Assembly: GCF_008123515.1 (NCBI RefSeq)
Contig: NZ_VSSR01000077.1
Location: 1-41,089, forward strand
Reading direction: 5' to 3'
Source of the DNA: Bradyrhizobium cytisi
GTDB taxonomy: Bacteria; Pseudomonadota; Alphaproteobacteria; Rhizobiales; Xanthobacteraceae
DNA length: 41,089 bases
In this document: positions 1-8,536 of the stretch, piece after piece
Layout of the letters: the number at the start of each line of letters is the position of its first letter
How positions within the stretch are numbered: position 1 is the first letter of the stretch
The notes under the pieces: generated by a model
The model's input: only the letters and a program-made list of their open reading frames with translations
Database searches by the model: none
What the model was told of the DNA's origin: nothing
Made by a program: the position numbers and the translations under genes

Positions 1-10
1 CCATGTGAGC

Positions 11-67
11 AATCCAGAATCCCTGCGCGGAAATACTCTGGATTGCTTCGCTGCGCTCGCAATGACG
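11..67. repeat. Intergenic palindromic repeat, left edge of window
   Basis: An 8-base inverted repeat (AATCCAGA at 11-18, TCTGGATT at 37-44) is followed by a GC-rich string ending in CGCAATGACG at 67. A near copy of the 40-67 part lies in opposite orientation at 41054-41080. From memory, this kind of sequence is scattered between genes in many Bradyrhizobium genomes. That it is a dispersed repeat is inference from the two copies here plus that recollection. Confidence 0.6.
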
Positions 68-130
68 GAGTATGGAGCAACAGCGTCACTCTTGCAGCTC
101 TCTTTTCATCTGCAGAACACCTTCGCATCC

Positions 131-158
131 TCCGAATTTCGGTAAAGTGGAATATTTT
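131..158. repeat. 28-bp motif repeated at 25972-25999
   Basis: This AT-rich 28-base stretch (starts TCCGAATTTC, ends GAATATTTT) recurs without mismatch and in the same orientation at 25972-25999, about 25.8 kb away. Here it lies about 135 bases upstream of the ring-opening amidohydrolase start. The rest of 68-292 shows no gene that I can support. The second copy sits at the edge of a longer repeat-like block, so this may be a truncated end of the same element. Confidence 0.7.
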
Positions 159-292
159 GGCAAGCGTTGATTGACCCAGCGGTCGTGTCTTGCCTGGTGG
201 AGGACACATGATCTTTTTGCCGCTTGACAGATGCCCCCTTCCACGGCTGGTTGCCCCCTGCCGGACCACCGAACTTCCCACGAGGACTATCC

Positions 293-1411
293 ATGCGGAC
301 AATATCGGTCGGCGTCTTCAAGATCGCCACCAGGGGCCCCGGCGACGTTTCCGGCCTCATGAGCCTGATCGGCTCGGGCGCGATCGATCCGACATCCATC
401 CTGGCGATCCTCGGCAAGACCGAAGGCAATGGCGGCGTCAACGACTTCACCCGCGAATATGCCGTCGCTGCGCTGTGCGCGGCGCTGGCGCCGAAGCTCG
501 GCTTGACGCCGCATGAGGTCGAGCAGCGCATTGCGTTTGTGATGTCCGGTGGCACCGAGGGCGTGCTCAGCCCGCACATCACGGTGTTCACGCGCCAGGA
601 GGCGGCGGCGCGTCCGGCAGGCATCTCCGGCAAGCGCCTGAGCATCGGCATGGCTCAGACGCGCGATTTTCTGCCTGAAGAGCTCGGCCGCTCGGCACAG
701 ATCGCCGAGACCGCCAAGGCGGTGAAGGCCGCGATGGCGGATGCCGGCATCGCTGACGCCGCCGACGTCCATTTCGTCCAGATCAAGTGCCCGCTGCTCA
801 CCAGCGACCGTGTCGAGGCGGCGGCCGCGCGCGGCAACAAGACGGCGACGATCAGCGCCTACAGCTCGATGGCCTATTCGCGCGGCGCCTCCGCACTCGG
901 GGTTGCGGTTGCGCTCGGCGAGGTCGCGTCCGACATAAGCGATGACATCATGCTGCGGCGCTACGATCTGTTCTCGAAGGTCGCCTCGACCTCATCAGGG
1001 ATCGAGCTGATGCACAATGTCGTCATCGTGCTCGGTAATTCGGCCTCATCAGTAAGCGAGTTCGAGATCGGGCATGCCGTGATGAGCGATGCCATCGATT
1101 CCGCGGCGGTGATGTCCGCATTGAAGAGCGTTGGGCTTGACGTCGATCTTGGCACCACGCCGCAACCGGGCCGCGAGCTCGTCAATATCTTCGCCAAGGC
1201 CGAGGCCTCGCCGAACGGCAGCGTCCGCGGCTTCCGTCACACCATGCTGGAGGACACCGATATCAGCTCGACACGCCACGCCCGCGCGGCCGTCGGCGGC
1301 TTGATTGCGGGCCTTGCCGGCACCAGCTCGGTCTACGTCTCCGGCGGCGCCGAGCACCAGGGACCTGCCGGCGGCGGACCAGTCGCGGTGATTGCGAGGC
1401 TTACGGACTGA
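293..1411 (+). CDS. Ring-opening amidohydrolase (cyanuric acid amidohydrolase/barbiturase family)
   Basis: A 372-residue protein of the family that hydrolyses the ring amide of cyanuric acid (AtzD/TrzD, giving carboxybiuret) or barbituric acid. The family has three similar domains, each giving a Lys-Ser pair. Matching positions here are Lys42 (GKTEGNGGVNDFTR) with Ser85 (VMSGGTEG), Lys165 (QIKCPLLTS) with a serine near 232-235 (STSSGIE), and Lys302 (FAKAEAS) with Ser350 (VYVSGGAEHQGP). I chose the ATG at 293, which has a GAGGA-type ribosome site, over an in-frame TTG at 224. A NylA-like amidase follows 108 bases downstream on the same strand. Cyanuric acid and barbiturate activities cannot be told apart by eye. 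No AtzE, AtzG, AtzF or biuret hydrolase is in the window. Confidence 0.88.
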   Translation: MRTISVGVFKIATRGPGDVSGLMSLIGSGAIDPTSILAILGKTEGNGGVNDFTREYAVAALCAALAPKLGLTPHEVEQRIAFVMSGGTEGVLSPHITVFTRQEAAARPAGISGKRLSIGMAQTRDFLPEELGRSAQIAETAKAVKAAMADAGIADAADVHFVQIKCPLLTSDRVEAAAARGNKTATISAYSSMAYSRGASALGVAVALGEVASDISDDIMLRRYDLFSKVASTSSGIELMHNVVIVLGNSASSVSEFEIGHAVMSDAIDSAAVMSALKSVGLDVDLGTTPQPGRELVNIFAKAEASPNGSVRGFRHTMLEDTDISSTRHARAAVGGLIAGLAGTSSVYVSGGAEHQGPAGGGPVAVIARLTD

Positions 1412-1519
1412 GGTGGCGACCTCTCCGCCCGGCGCAACCCTGCCCTTCGCGCCGGCTCAGTTGATTCACGCGAGCGCTTGCGAAAAAGGTGGCCCCCGCA
1501 CCTTGAGGGATTTGATTTC

Positions 1520-2995
1520 ATGACTTTGCCGATGAGCTGGAACGAATGGGCGCAGCAGGATGGCGTGGGCCTGGCGGCGCGCGTCCGCAAGGGCGAGCTG
1601 ACGGCGAAGGAACTGGCACGTCAGGCCGCAGCGGCCGTTGCCAAGGTCAATCCGACGCTGTCGGGCGTGGTCGAGCTGTTCGATGACGTGATCGCCGATC
1701 CCGCCAAGGACGGCGCCAATCTCGCCGGTCCGTTCGCCGGCCTGCCGTTCCTGATGAAGGATTTGGGGCCGACCATGAAGGGCCGTCTGCAGGAGATGGG
1801 ATCGCTGCTGATGCGCGGCAATCGCGCTGCGGCAGACACGTTCCTGACCGGCAAGTTCCGCCACGCCGGCCTCAACCTGATCGGACGCACGACGACGCCG
1901 GAATTCGGCGTGTGCAGCTCGGCCGACAATCCCGCCGTGTATGTCACCCGCAATCCCTGGAACACCGACTACACCACCTGCGGCTCGTCCGCGGGCAGCG
2001 CCGCGATGGTCGCGGCCGGCGTGGTGCCGATCGCGCACGCGACCGACGGCGGCGGCTCGATCCGCATTCCCGCCGGCGTCAACGGCAATATCGGGCTGAA
2101 AGTGTCGCGCGGCGTGTTCTCGCTGGCGCCGCAGATGTCGGATCTCACCGGCCTGGTCTCGATCCAGGGCTGCCAGTCGCGCACGGTGCGCGACACCGCC
2201 GCTTTCGTCGACCATGCCCGCGGGCCGGCGCCCGGCGAGTTCATGCCGTTCTGGACCACGGCACAGCCCTACGGCGAGATGATCAAGCGCGACCCGTCAA
2301 AGCTGCGCATCGCGCTATCGCACACCTGGGGCGATTACACCGCGACGGCTGAGATCGCCGCCGAGCTGGAGAAAACCGGCCGCTTCCTCGAAGGTCTCGG
2401 CCATCACGTCGAGTACGCGCTGCCCGAGCTCGATTTCCGCGCCGCCTTCGCGGCGCAGACCACCTGCTACATCTCGAATTTTTCCGTGGTGATCTCCAAC
2501 ATGCTCGCCGCGCGCGGGCTGGAGCGCCCGCCGGAGGATCTGATCGAGCCGATGAACATCCGGATCTGGGAAGCCGGGCTTCACACCAGCTTTGCCGATC
2601 GGGCGAAGATGCAGGCTGTATTCAATACGACCTCGCGCGGCTTCGGCAGCTTCTTCGAGCAGTGGGACGTGATCCTGACGCCGATCACGGCGCTGCCGAC
2701 GCCGAAGGTCGGCACCAGGGAATATCTCACCATCTCCGACAATCCCGATGTGCTCGACTGGTTCGGCAATCTCTGGCGCTTCTTCGCCTTCACGCCGCTC
2801 GCCAATCTCTGCGGCATGCCGGCGATCTCGATGCCGATGGCAGCACAAGAGCACGGCCTGCCGCTCGGCATCCAGGCGATTGCGAAGCAGGCCAATGACG
2901 GCCTGCTGCTGCAGCTCGCCGCCCAGATCGAGCGCGCGCTCGACGGCAAGTGGAACGGCGGCAACACGGCAAAGGTTCACGTGGCGAAGGGATGA
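1520..2995 (+). CDS. Amidase-signature family hydrolase, NylA-like
   Basis: A 491-residue amidase-signature enzyme, presumably cytoplasmic, that would cleave a linear or cyclic amide. The Ser-cisSer-Lys triad is visible: Lys80 in GLPFLMKDLG, the cis-serine at about 156 in CGSSAGSAA and the nucleophile Ser180 in DGGGSIRIPAG; these spacings match the family. Length and layout recall 6-aminohexanoate-cyclic-dimer hydrolase (NylA), the nearest group I recognise; the substrate is unknown. The ATG at 1520 has GAGGGA about nine bases upstream and is preferred to a TTG at 1478. Its place behind the ring-opening amidohydrolase suggests that it may act on a ring-opened product, but that is inference. 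Confidence 0.85.
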   Translation: MTLPMSWNEWAQQDGVGLAARVRKGELTAKELARQAAAAVAKVNPTLSGVVELFDDVIADPAKDGANLAGPFAGLPFLMKDLGPTMKGRLQEMGSLLMRGNRAAADTFLTGKFRHAGLNLIGRTTTPEFGVCSSADNPAVYVTRNPWNTDYTTCGSSAGSAAMVAAGVVPIAHATDGGGSIRIPAGVNGNIGLKVSRGVFSLAPQMSDLTGLVSIQGCQSRTVRDTAAFVDHARGPAPGEFMPFWTTAQPYGEMIKRDPSKLRIALSHTWGDYTATAEIAAELEKTGRFLEGLGHHVEYALPELDFRAAFAAQTTCYISNFSVVISNMLAARGLERPPEDLIEPMNIRIWEAGLHTSFADRAKMQAVFNTTSRGFGSFFEQWDVILTPITALPTPKVGTREYLTISDNPDVLDWFGNLWRFFAFTPLANLCGMPAISMPMAAQEHGLPLGIQAIAKQANDGLLLQLAAQIERALDGKWNGGNTAKVHVAKG

Positions 2996-3029
2996 AGTAA
3001 TATTACGCTGATCCATCGGAGGACACGAC

Positions 3030-3719
3030 GTGGACCCGTTACAGATCCTGGACAGCCTCAACAAGAAAGAGGGTCTTCGGACCGAAGCGATTCAAGCGGC
3101 GCGGGCCGATAAAGACTCGGTCATTCCTGTCTTTTTACGTGCCTTCGAAGAAGTCGAATCTCCTGGTCAAACGGATTACAAAGCAGCCTTGTTCTTCGCG
3201 TTTCACCTCCTTGGCGAATGGCGCGTGAACCCTGCCTACCCCGAGCTTGCAACATTCTTGCGCAAGCCCCCGACATCGTCAAGTCGTCTTGGGCGGTGCA
3301 ATCACCGAGACGACTCACCGCGTGATGGCCTCCGTGTTCGATGGCAACCCGCAGCCATTGTGCGAGATCATCCATGATGAAAATGCTGATGAGTTCGTTC
3401 GTTCACGCATGATCGAGGCGATCGCACTGTTGACCTTGCGCGGAGACGTTTCGCGGGGGATCTGCAATACATGCTCGACAATCCCGATGCTCCGCCTTTC
3501 CGCGCCGAAAATGATTTGACCTTATTCGACGACACGATTCTGGAACTGTCCACATGGGCCGCCTTCAATCGGGAGCCACCCGCAAGGAAACCAGCCCCGG
3601 TCTCTTTCTATCATCCCGAACGCAATCCGTTTCGTCACGTCGGCCGCAACGATCCCTGCCCCTGTGGCAGTGGAAAGAGATTCAAGAAATGCTGCCTTAA
3701 TGCGAGTCCCGCCGGCTGA
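3030..3719 (+). pseudogene. Decayed DUF1186/SEC-C protein gene (frameshifts and internal deletion)
   Basis: A GTG start with GGAGGA upstream opens a frame (MDPLQILDSLNKKEG...) that keeps DUF1186-like sequence to about 3270. Homology then jumps frame: VLGGAITETTHRVMASVFDG to LTLRGDVSR lies in another frame (about 3285-3455). It jumps again to DLQYMLDNPDAPPF and a C-terminal SEC-C zinc motif (GRNDPCPCGSGKRFKKCC) ending at 3719. At the second jump the family's central segment, tens of residues, is missing. This therefore looks like at least two small indels plus one internal deletion, not a single sequencing slip. No product is expected, although the short C-terminal SEC-C frame (3471-3719) is still open. 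That it derives from DUF1186 is from my recall of the family. Confidence 0.75.
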
Positions 3720-3728
3720 GTTCCGGCC

Positions 3729-4046
3729 TCAGTTCTTCACGGTCGGAATCGCTTCGTCGGGCTGCTGCTGTCCGAGCTTGAGCATTGCAAGCGCCTTGTC
3801 GAGCGCTTCGCGCAAGGCCAGCGCCGCTGCCGGGCTGCAGCGCAGATGCGCGGTCTGAACCACGTCGACCCTGACGGCGGCGCCGATCGGCATCAGGAGG
3901 TTCGCAGCGAGCTCGATCTGGATCGCACCGTTGTGATGGCCGAAGCAGGAGGCGCCGTCGAAATAGATGATCGGCGCCCGCTCGGAGCTCGAGCTGGAAA
4001 TGGTCACAGGGCCCTGGCTGGTGGCGGGCGTTTCGGGATCGGCCAT
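3729..4046 (-). CDS. Hypothetical protein, 105 aa
   Basis: A small protein with an ATG at 4046 and a good AGGAG ribosome site (AAGGAGTGCCC before the ATG); the frame stays open further upstream but without a better start. The first 25 residues are Ser/Thr/Pro-rich and probably disordered. The rest (IIYFDGASCFGHHNGAIQIELAANLL..., then LRCSPAAALALREALDKALAML) looks like a compact alpha/beta domain. The shape, short strands followed by SP-A-A-x-L-x-x-L before a helix, recalls DUF3467, but I would not assign it. It converges on the decayed SEC-C gene and has no operon partner. Confidence 0.6.
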   Translation of the reverse strand: MADPETPATSQGPVTISSSSSERAPIIYFDGASCFGHHNGAIQIELAANLLMPIGAAVRVDVVQTAHLRCSPAAALALREALDKALAMLKLGQQQPDEAIPTVKN

Positions 4047-4191
4047 GGGCACTCCTTGGGCTAGTCGACGGGCGAAGCGCGCCCACCATCGTTGCTTCGG
4101 CCGGCTCTGTCGAGGCCAAACCGGCCGCAGGGCCGCCGCGGGGCACATTCAGAGTTTTGCGCCGTTCCCGACACTGGTCTAAAACGTCAGC

Positions 4192-5118
4192 ATGTCCACC
4201 ACACCGACCACACTTCCCTTCGAGGAACTCGCCGAAGCCATCAAGGGCCGCCGCTCCGATTACGGCCATATCAGCGGGCTCCAGCTCGACCGGTTCGCGC
4301 CGGGCGAAGCCTGGTCGAGCCTGCCCTACCGCCCCGTCTTCGTCGGCGACACCGAGACCGGCGTGCTGCATGGCGGCGTCGTCACCGCGATGCTGGACGA
4401 GAGCTGCGGCATGGCGGTGCAGCTCGCGCTCGACGGCACCAGCGCGATCGCGACGCTCGATTTGCGCATCGACTACCAGAAGCCGGCTACGCCCGGCCTC
4501 GACATCAAGGCGCATTCGGTCTGCTACCGCACCACCCGCTCGATCGCCTTCGTGCGCTCCACGGCTTACCAGGAGTCGGAGGACGATCCGGTGGCGACCG
4601 CCACCGCCTGCTTCATGATCGGCGCCAACCGCACCAACATGCTTGCAGACCGCAGGATGGAGTCGCGCAGCATTCCGACGCTGGAGGCGCCGGAGGATCC
4701 GGATGGGCCGTTCGCCAACAGCCCGTTCGCGCGCTGCCTCGGTATTCGCCTGAATGATGACGGCACGTTGACGATGCCGTTCTCGCCAAAAATCATCGGC
4801 AACCCGATCCTGCCGGCGATCCATGGCGGCATGACCGGTGCCTTCCTCGAGACCACCGCGATCCTCGGCGTGCGGCGCGAGCTCGGGATCGCGACGCTGC
4901 CGAAGCCGATCGGGCTGACCGTCAACTATCTGCGCTCCGGCCGGGCACTGGACACAATTGCCAATGTCTCCATTGTGAAGCAGGGCCGGCGTATTGTCGC
5001 TTTCGAGGCGCGGGCCTGGCAGGACGATCCGGACAAGCCGATCGCCTCGGCCTTCGGTCATTTCATGCTGCGCCAGAGCCCGGGGATGGAGCAGGATCAG
5101 GCCGAGATCTCGCGGTGA
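4192..5118 (+). CDS. Double-hotdog acyl-CoA thioesterase (PaaI-like)
   Basis: A 308-residue protein made of two hotdog-fold halves in tandem. Each half carries the PaaI-type central-helix motif: VLHGGVVTAMLDES (His60-Gly-Gly, with Asp69/Glu70) and AIHGGMTGAFLET (His211-Gly-Gly, with Glu220). Such proteins hydrolyse acyl- or aroyl-CoA thioesters, and the acid residue on the helix is the usual catalytic group. No membrane segment or signal is seen. It stands alone between opposite-strand or unrelated genes, so the acyl group cannot be guessed from context. The ATG at 4192 is the first in-frame methionine of the domain architecture. Confidence 0.82.
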   Translation: MSTTPTTLPFEELAEAIKGRRSDYGHISGLQLDRFAPGEAWSSLPYRPVFVGDTETGVLHGGVVTAMLDESCGMAVQLALDGTSAIATLDLRIDYQKPATPGLDIKAHSVCYRTTRSIAFVRSTAYQESEDDPVATATACFMIGANRTNMLADRRMESRSIPTLEAPEDPDGPFANSPFARCLGIRLNDDGTLTMPFSPKIIGNPILPAIHGGMTGAFLETTAILGVRRELGIATLPKPIGLTVNYLRSGRALDTIANVSIVKQGRRIVAFEARAWQDDPDKPIASAFGHFMLRQSPGMEQDQAEISR

Positions 5119-5249
5119 CGAACACGAGGCTGCCATGCGGCCACCGCGACAATGCTCCGTAGACTCCCGGAGGTACCGAAAACCGATCGTCTCCTTCACG
5201 AGCGCTTAAGTTGCACGTCTTATGATCGCCCATCATTGATCAGCGGGCG

Positions 5250-5582
5250 GTGCAGCACATGAGCATGCGGGAAAAGCGCCGCAAGAAGCGCGTCGCGTTC
5301 GACATTGCATCGCTCGCGGAATCCATTGATGCGGTCATTGCCGGACTCATCGCCGAGCGGACCGGTTTGATTCGGCGGGTGAAGCGACTTCTGGATGAAC
5401 CCGAAACTCTCGCGAAATGGAGTTCCGCCAGCAACGTGCAGCCGTCCAAGTCGGAGTTAAAACGTGTCGAGAACCGTCTCCGATCGCTCGACCTTCAGCT
5501 CTCGGAATGCCGGCACATCGAGGGCGCAATCGCGAATTTGCGCGGCCTGACAGGTGGCACGGGGCGAGCCGCAGGCGTATGA
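5250..5582 (+). CDS. Hypothetical basic protein, 110 aa
   Basis: This frame reads like coding sequence for Alphaproteobacteria and encodes a charged, helical protein. It has a very basic start (REKRRKKR), then heptad-like stretches (SLAESIDAVIAGLIAERTGLIRRVKRLLDEP and SELKRVENRLRSLDLQLSECRHIEGAI) that could form coiled coils. The annotated start is a GTG; ATGs at 5259 and 5265 are equally possible and none has a strong ribosome site. I recognise no family. It could be a small nucleic-acid-associated protein, but nothing beyond charge supports that. Confidence 0.5.
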   Translation: MQHMSMREKRRKKRVAFDIASLAESIDAVIAGLIAERTGLIRRVKRLLDEPETLAKWSSASNVQPSKSELKRVENRLRSLDLQLSECRHIEGAIANLRGLTGGTGRAAGV

Positions 5583-5710
5583 GGCGCCAACAGGCTTGCG
5601 GGCCGGGTAACGCCGCGCGGATCGATACGCCCGGTCCTCGCCACATTGGGACTTGACGGGCGACACCCGCGCCTACAACGATACCGCGGTTTCCACGAGA
5701 GGTACCGTCC

Positions 5711-6076
5711 GTGCGGCATCCGATCGACATCGTCGCCATGTTCGCCGCCATCTGGCTGTTGGCGTCGATGGTGCTCGACGCGCTGACGCCGAAGGAGCTG
5801 ACGGCGGTCATGATCGCCATCGCGATCGGGCCCGCCGTAGTCATCACCGCCGTGTTCTATTACCTGCGCTGCCCGCGCATGGATTTCGCGGTGATCTTCG
5901 CAGCGCTCTGGCTGATCTCGGACATCGGCATTGCCTTCATCTCGCCGAAGGAACTGCCGCATTTCCTGATCGTGCTCGGCTTCGTGCCGGCGGCGCTGAT
6001 CGGCATCGTGCTGCACTGGCAGCGCTTCCAGCGCCGCCATGAGCGGTTGCCTGTGCCGTCGGCGAAGCGCGGCTAG
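5711..6076 (+). CDS. Small membrane protein with internal duplication, 121 aa
   Basis: Four predicted membrane helices in two similar halves. Half one (about residues 5-51: DIVAMFAAIWLLASMVLDALTPKEL... then IAIGPAVVITAVFYY) aligns with half two (about 57-103: DFAVIFAALWLISDIGIAFISPKEL... then LGFVPAALIGIVLHW), sharing the F-A-A-x-W-L and x-x-P-K-E-L signatures. The start is a GTG with GAGAGG about eight bases upstream. The C-terminus is basic and probably cytoplasmic. Its TAG stop shares the palindrome CTAG (6073-6076) with the stop of the convergent poxB gene. No function is known to me. Confidence 0.7.
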   Translation: MRHPIDIVAMFAAIWLLASMVLDALTPKELTAVMIAIAIGPAVVITAVFYYLRCPRMDFAVIFAALWLISDIGIAFISPKELPHFLIVLGFVPAALIGIVLHWQRFQRRHERLPVPSAKRG

Positions 6077-7809
6077 CGCGGCAGCAGATTCGTCTTCGCG
6101 AGATCCACGACCTCGTCGCCGCGGCCGTTCATCACCGCACGCAGCACCCACAAGCTAAACCCCTTGACCTGCTCCGCGGTGATGGTCGGCGGCATCGACA
6201 GCTCCTGCTTGGCGGTGACGACGTCGAGCAGCGCCGGACCGTTGTGGGCCAGCATCTCCTTCATCGCGCCCGGGAGCTCGCCGGGGTCCTCGACGCGCTT
6301 GGCGAAGATACCCATCGCACGTGCCATCGCGGCGAAATCGGGATTCTCCAGATCGACATTGGTGTCGACAAAGCCCGCCGCCTTCATCTCCAGCGCGACG
6401 AAGCCGAGCACGCCGTTGTTGAAGACGACAATCTTCACCGGCAGCTTCATCTGCGTCAGCGTGATCAGATCGCCCATGAGCATGGTGAAGCCGCCGTCGC
6501 CCGAGAGCGAGATCACCTGACGGGCGGGCTGCGAGGCCTGCACGCCGATCGCCTGCGGCATGGCGTTGGCCATCGAGCCGTGCACGAAGGAGCCGATCAG
6601 CCGGCGGCGACCGTTCATATTGAGATAGCGCGCAGCCCACACAGTGGGCGTGCCGACATCGGCGGTGAAGACGGCATCGTCACTCGCGTGGTCGCTGATG
6701 ACTTTTGCGAGATATTGCGGATGGATCGGTTTGCTGCCCGGCGTGCCCTTGGCAAGCGAGTCGAGGCCCTCACGCGCCTTCTTGTAGTGCGCGACGGCAT
6801 CGTCGAGATGCTTGCGCTGCGTCCTGGTCTTGAGCAGCGGCAGCAGCGCCTCGATGGTCAGCTTGACGTCGCCGACGAGGCCGAGATCGATCTTGCAGCG
6901 CCGTCCCAGATTTTCCGGGCGAATGTCGATCTGCGCGATCTTCGCATCATCAGGGAAGAACTGCCTGTAGGGAAAATCCGTGCCGAGCATCACCAGCGCA
7001 TCGCAGGCGCGCATGGCGGCGTAGCCCGAGGAGAATCCGATGAAACCGGTCATGCCGACATCGTAGGGATTATCGTATTCGACATGCTCCTTGCCGCCGA
7101 GCGCGTGAACGATCGGGCTCTTCAGGGCTTCGGCAAGCTGCATCAGCGGCGCATGCGCGCCGGCACAGCCGCGGCCGCAGAACAGCGTGATGCGCTCGGC
7201 GCCGTTAAGGAGATCCGCGAGCGTCCTCAGCTCGTCGGCCTGCGGTACGACCTTTGGCGCTGCGAGCGCAAGCCCGCGGGTCGTCGACAGCGCGCGCTTC
7301 GGCGGCGTGCGGAAGGCGACATCACCGGGCATGGCAACGACGGCGACGCCACGCAGGCCCACCGCCGCGCGGATCGCGTTCTCCAGCACGAAAGGTAGCT
7401 GGCTCGGATCCGAGATCAGCTCGCAATAATGGCTGCATTCGCGAAACAGGTTTTGCGGATGAGTTTCCTGAAAATAGCCGCCGCCGATCTCAGCCGAGGG
7501 GATCTGCGCCGCGATCGCCAGCACCGGAACGCGGCTGCGATGGGCGTCGAACAGGCCGTTGATCAGGTGCAGATTGCCCGGCCCGCAGGAACCCGCGCAC
7601 ACCGCAAGGCTGCCCGTCATCTCGGCTTCGCCGGCGGCCGCGAAGGCCGCGACCTCCTCGTGGCGGACGTGCACCCATTCGATGGTACCGCGGCGGCGCA
7701 GCGCCTCGGTAAGACCGTTCAGGCTGTCGCCGACAATGCCATAGATGCGCTTGACGCCGGCCTGTTCGAGCGTTGCCACGAACAGATCGGCTATGTTGTT
7801 GATCGCCAT
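6073..7809 (-). CDS. poxB: Pyruvate dehydrogenase (quinone), PoxB-type
   Basis: A 578-residue thiamine-diphosphate flavoenzyme that oxidatively decarboxylates pyruvate to acetate and CO2, passing electrons to ubiquinone at the inner membrane. It follows my recollection of E. coli PoxB closely along its whole length: HEEVAAFAA, CAGSCGPGNLHLINGLFD, GYFQETHPQ, GKEHVEYDNPYDVGMTG, then the ThDP-binding GDGGF...VVFNN block and the C-terminal KGFSLWVLRAVMNGRGDEV that in E. coli mediates lipid activation. The ATG at 7809 has AGGAGA upstream; an earlier in-frame ATG at 7872 lacks support. It lies 81 bases downstream of dgoA on the same strand, so it may be co-transcribed with the sugar-acid genes that make pyruvate. 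Confidence 0.93.
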   Translation of the reverse strand: MAINNIADLFVATLEQAGVKRIYGIVGDSLNGLTEALRRRGTIEWVHVRHEEVAAFAAAGEAEMTGSLAVCAGSCGPGNLHLINGLFDAHRSRVPVLAIAAQIPSAEIGGGYFQETHPQNLFRECSHYCELISDPSQLPFVLENAIRAAVGLRGVAVVAMPGDVAFRTPPKRALSTTRGLALAAPKVVPQADELRTLADLLNGAERITLFCGRGCAGAHAPLMQLAEALKSPIVHALGGKEHVEYDNPYDVGMTGFIGFSSGYAAMRACDALVMLGTDFPYRQFFPDDAKIAQIDIRPENLGRRCKIDLGLVGDVKLTIEALLPLLKTRTQRKHLDDAVAHYKKAREGLDSLAKGTPGSKPIHPQYLAKVISDHASDDAVFTADVGTPTVWAARYLNMNGRRRLIGSFVHGSMANAMPQAIGVQASQPARQVISLSGDGGFTMLMGDLITLTQMKLPVKIVVFNNGVLGFVALEMKAAGFVDTNVDLENPDFAAMARAMGIFAKRVEDPGELPGAMKEMLAHNGPALLDVVTAKQELSMPPTITAEQVKGFSLWVLRAVMNGRGDEVVDLAKTNLLPR

Positions 7810-7890
7810 GTCGGTCTCCTGATCTCGCGGATAGCAGCAAGATAGGACAACGCACGACCGTGACGACATCACGGCTTGTTTATTGCGGTT

Positions 7891-8523
7891 TCAGTCTTTC
7901 ACAATCGCCCGATCATAGGCGTCGATCGTCGCCTTCGCGCGCGCCGCGACATCCGTAGCCGTCATGCCGGGCTTGTAGAGGCTGGAGCCGAGCCCGAACG
8001 CGGTGACGCCGCCCTTGATGTATTCCGCAAAGTTCTGGTCGGAGACGCCGCCGACGGCGGCGATCATCACACCGGCCGGCAGCACGGCGCGGATCGCGGC
8101 GATGCCGGATGCGCCGAGCACACTCGCCGGAAAGAATTTCAGGCCGGACGCGCCGGAACGCGCCGCAAGCAGCGCCTCGGTCGGCGAGAACACGCCCGGC
8201 AGCGTGATCATGGCGTACTGATGCGCACGCGCGAGCACCTGTGTATCCACATTCGGCGAGACCATCAGCGTGCCGCCGACGTCGTTGAGACGATCGACAT
8301 CCGCCGTGGTCAGCACGGTGCCGGCGCCGATCAGCACGCCGGCGGGTGCGAGCTTCACGGCGGTGCCGATCGAGCGGAATGGGTCCGGCGAGTTCAGGGG
8401 GATCTCGATCGCGGTCATGCCGGCCTCGATCAGCACGCCGACGATGGCCTCGGTCTCCTCGGGCTTGACGCCGCGCAGGATCGCGACCAGGGGCCGTTTC
8501 ATCGGCGGAAAGGGAACGCTCAT
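7891..8523 (-). CDS. dgoA: 2-dehydro-3-deoxy-6-phosphogalactonate aldolase
   Basis: A 210-residue KDPG/KDPGal-type class I aldolase that splits 2-keto-3-deoxy-6-phosphogalactonate into pyruvate and glyceraldehyde 3-phosphate (DeLey-Doudoroff pathway). Visible family blocks are ILRGVKPEE near the N-terminus, EIPLNSPDPF (the PLNSP signature favours KDPGal over KDPG aldolase), GAGTVL, the Schiff-base region SGLKFFPAS and the phosphate-binding AVGGVS. The ATG at 8523 has AAGGA upstream; it lies 13 bases after the dgoK stop, which fixes the substrate assignment. The two genes must form an operon. Confidence 0.9.
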   Translation of the reverse strand: MSVPFPPMKRPLVAILRGVKPEETEAIVGVLIEAGMTAIEIPLNSPDPFRSIGTAVKLAPAGVLIGAGTVLTTADVDRLNDVGGTLMVSPNVDTQVLARAHQYAMITLPGVFSPTEALLAARSGASGLKFFPASVLGASGIAAIRAVLPAGVMIAAVGGVSDQNFAEYIKGGVTAFGLGSSLYKPGMTATDVAARAKATIDAYDRAIVKD

Positions 8524-8536
8524 CTCGAAGGTCCTT

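Noticed and set aside
5555..5570. TGGCAC in front of a GC-rich stretch, as a possible second sigma-54 promoter
   Set aside because: No TTGC at the -12 spacing; only the -24 half is present.
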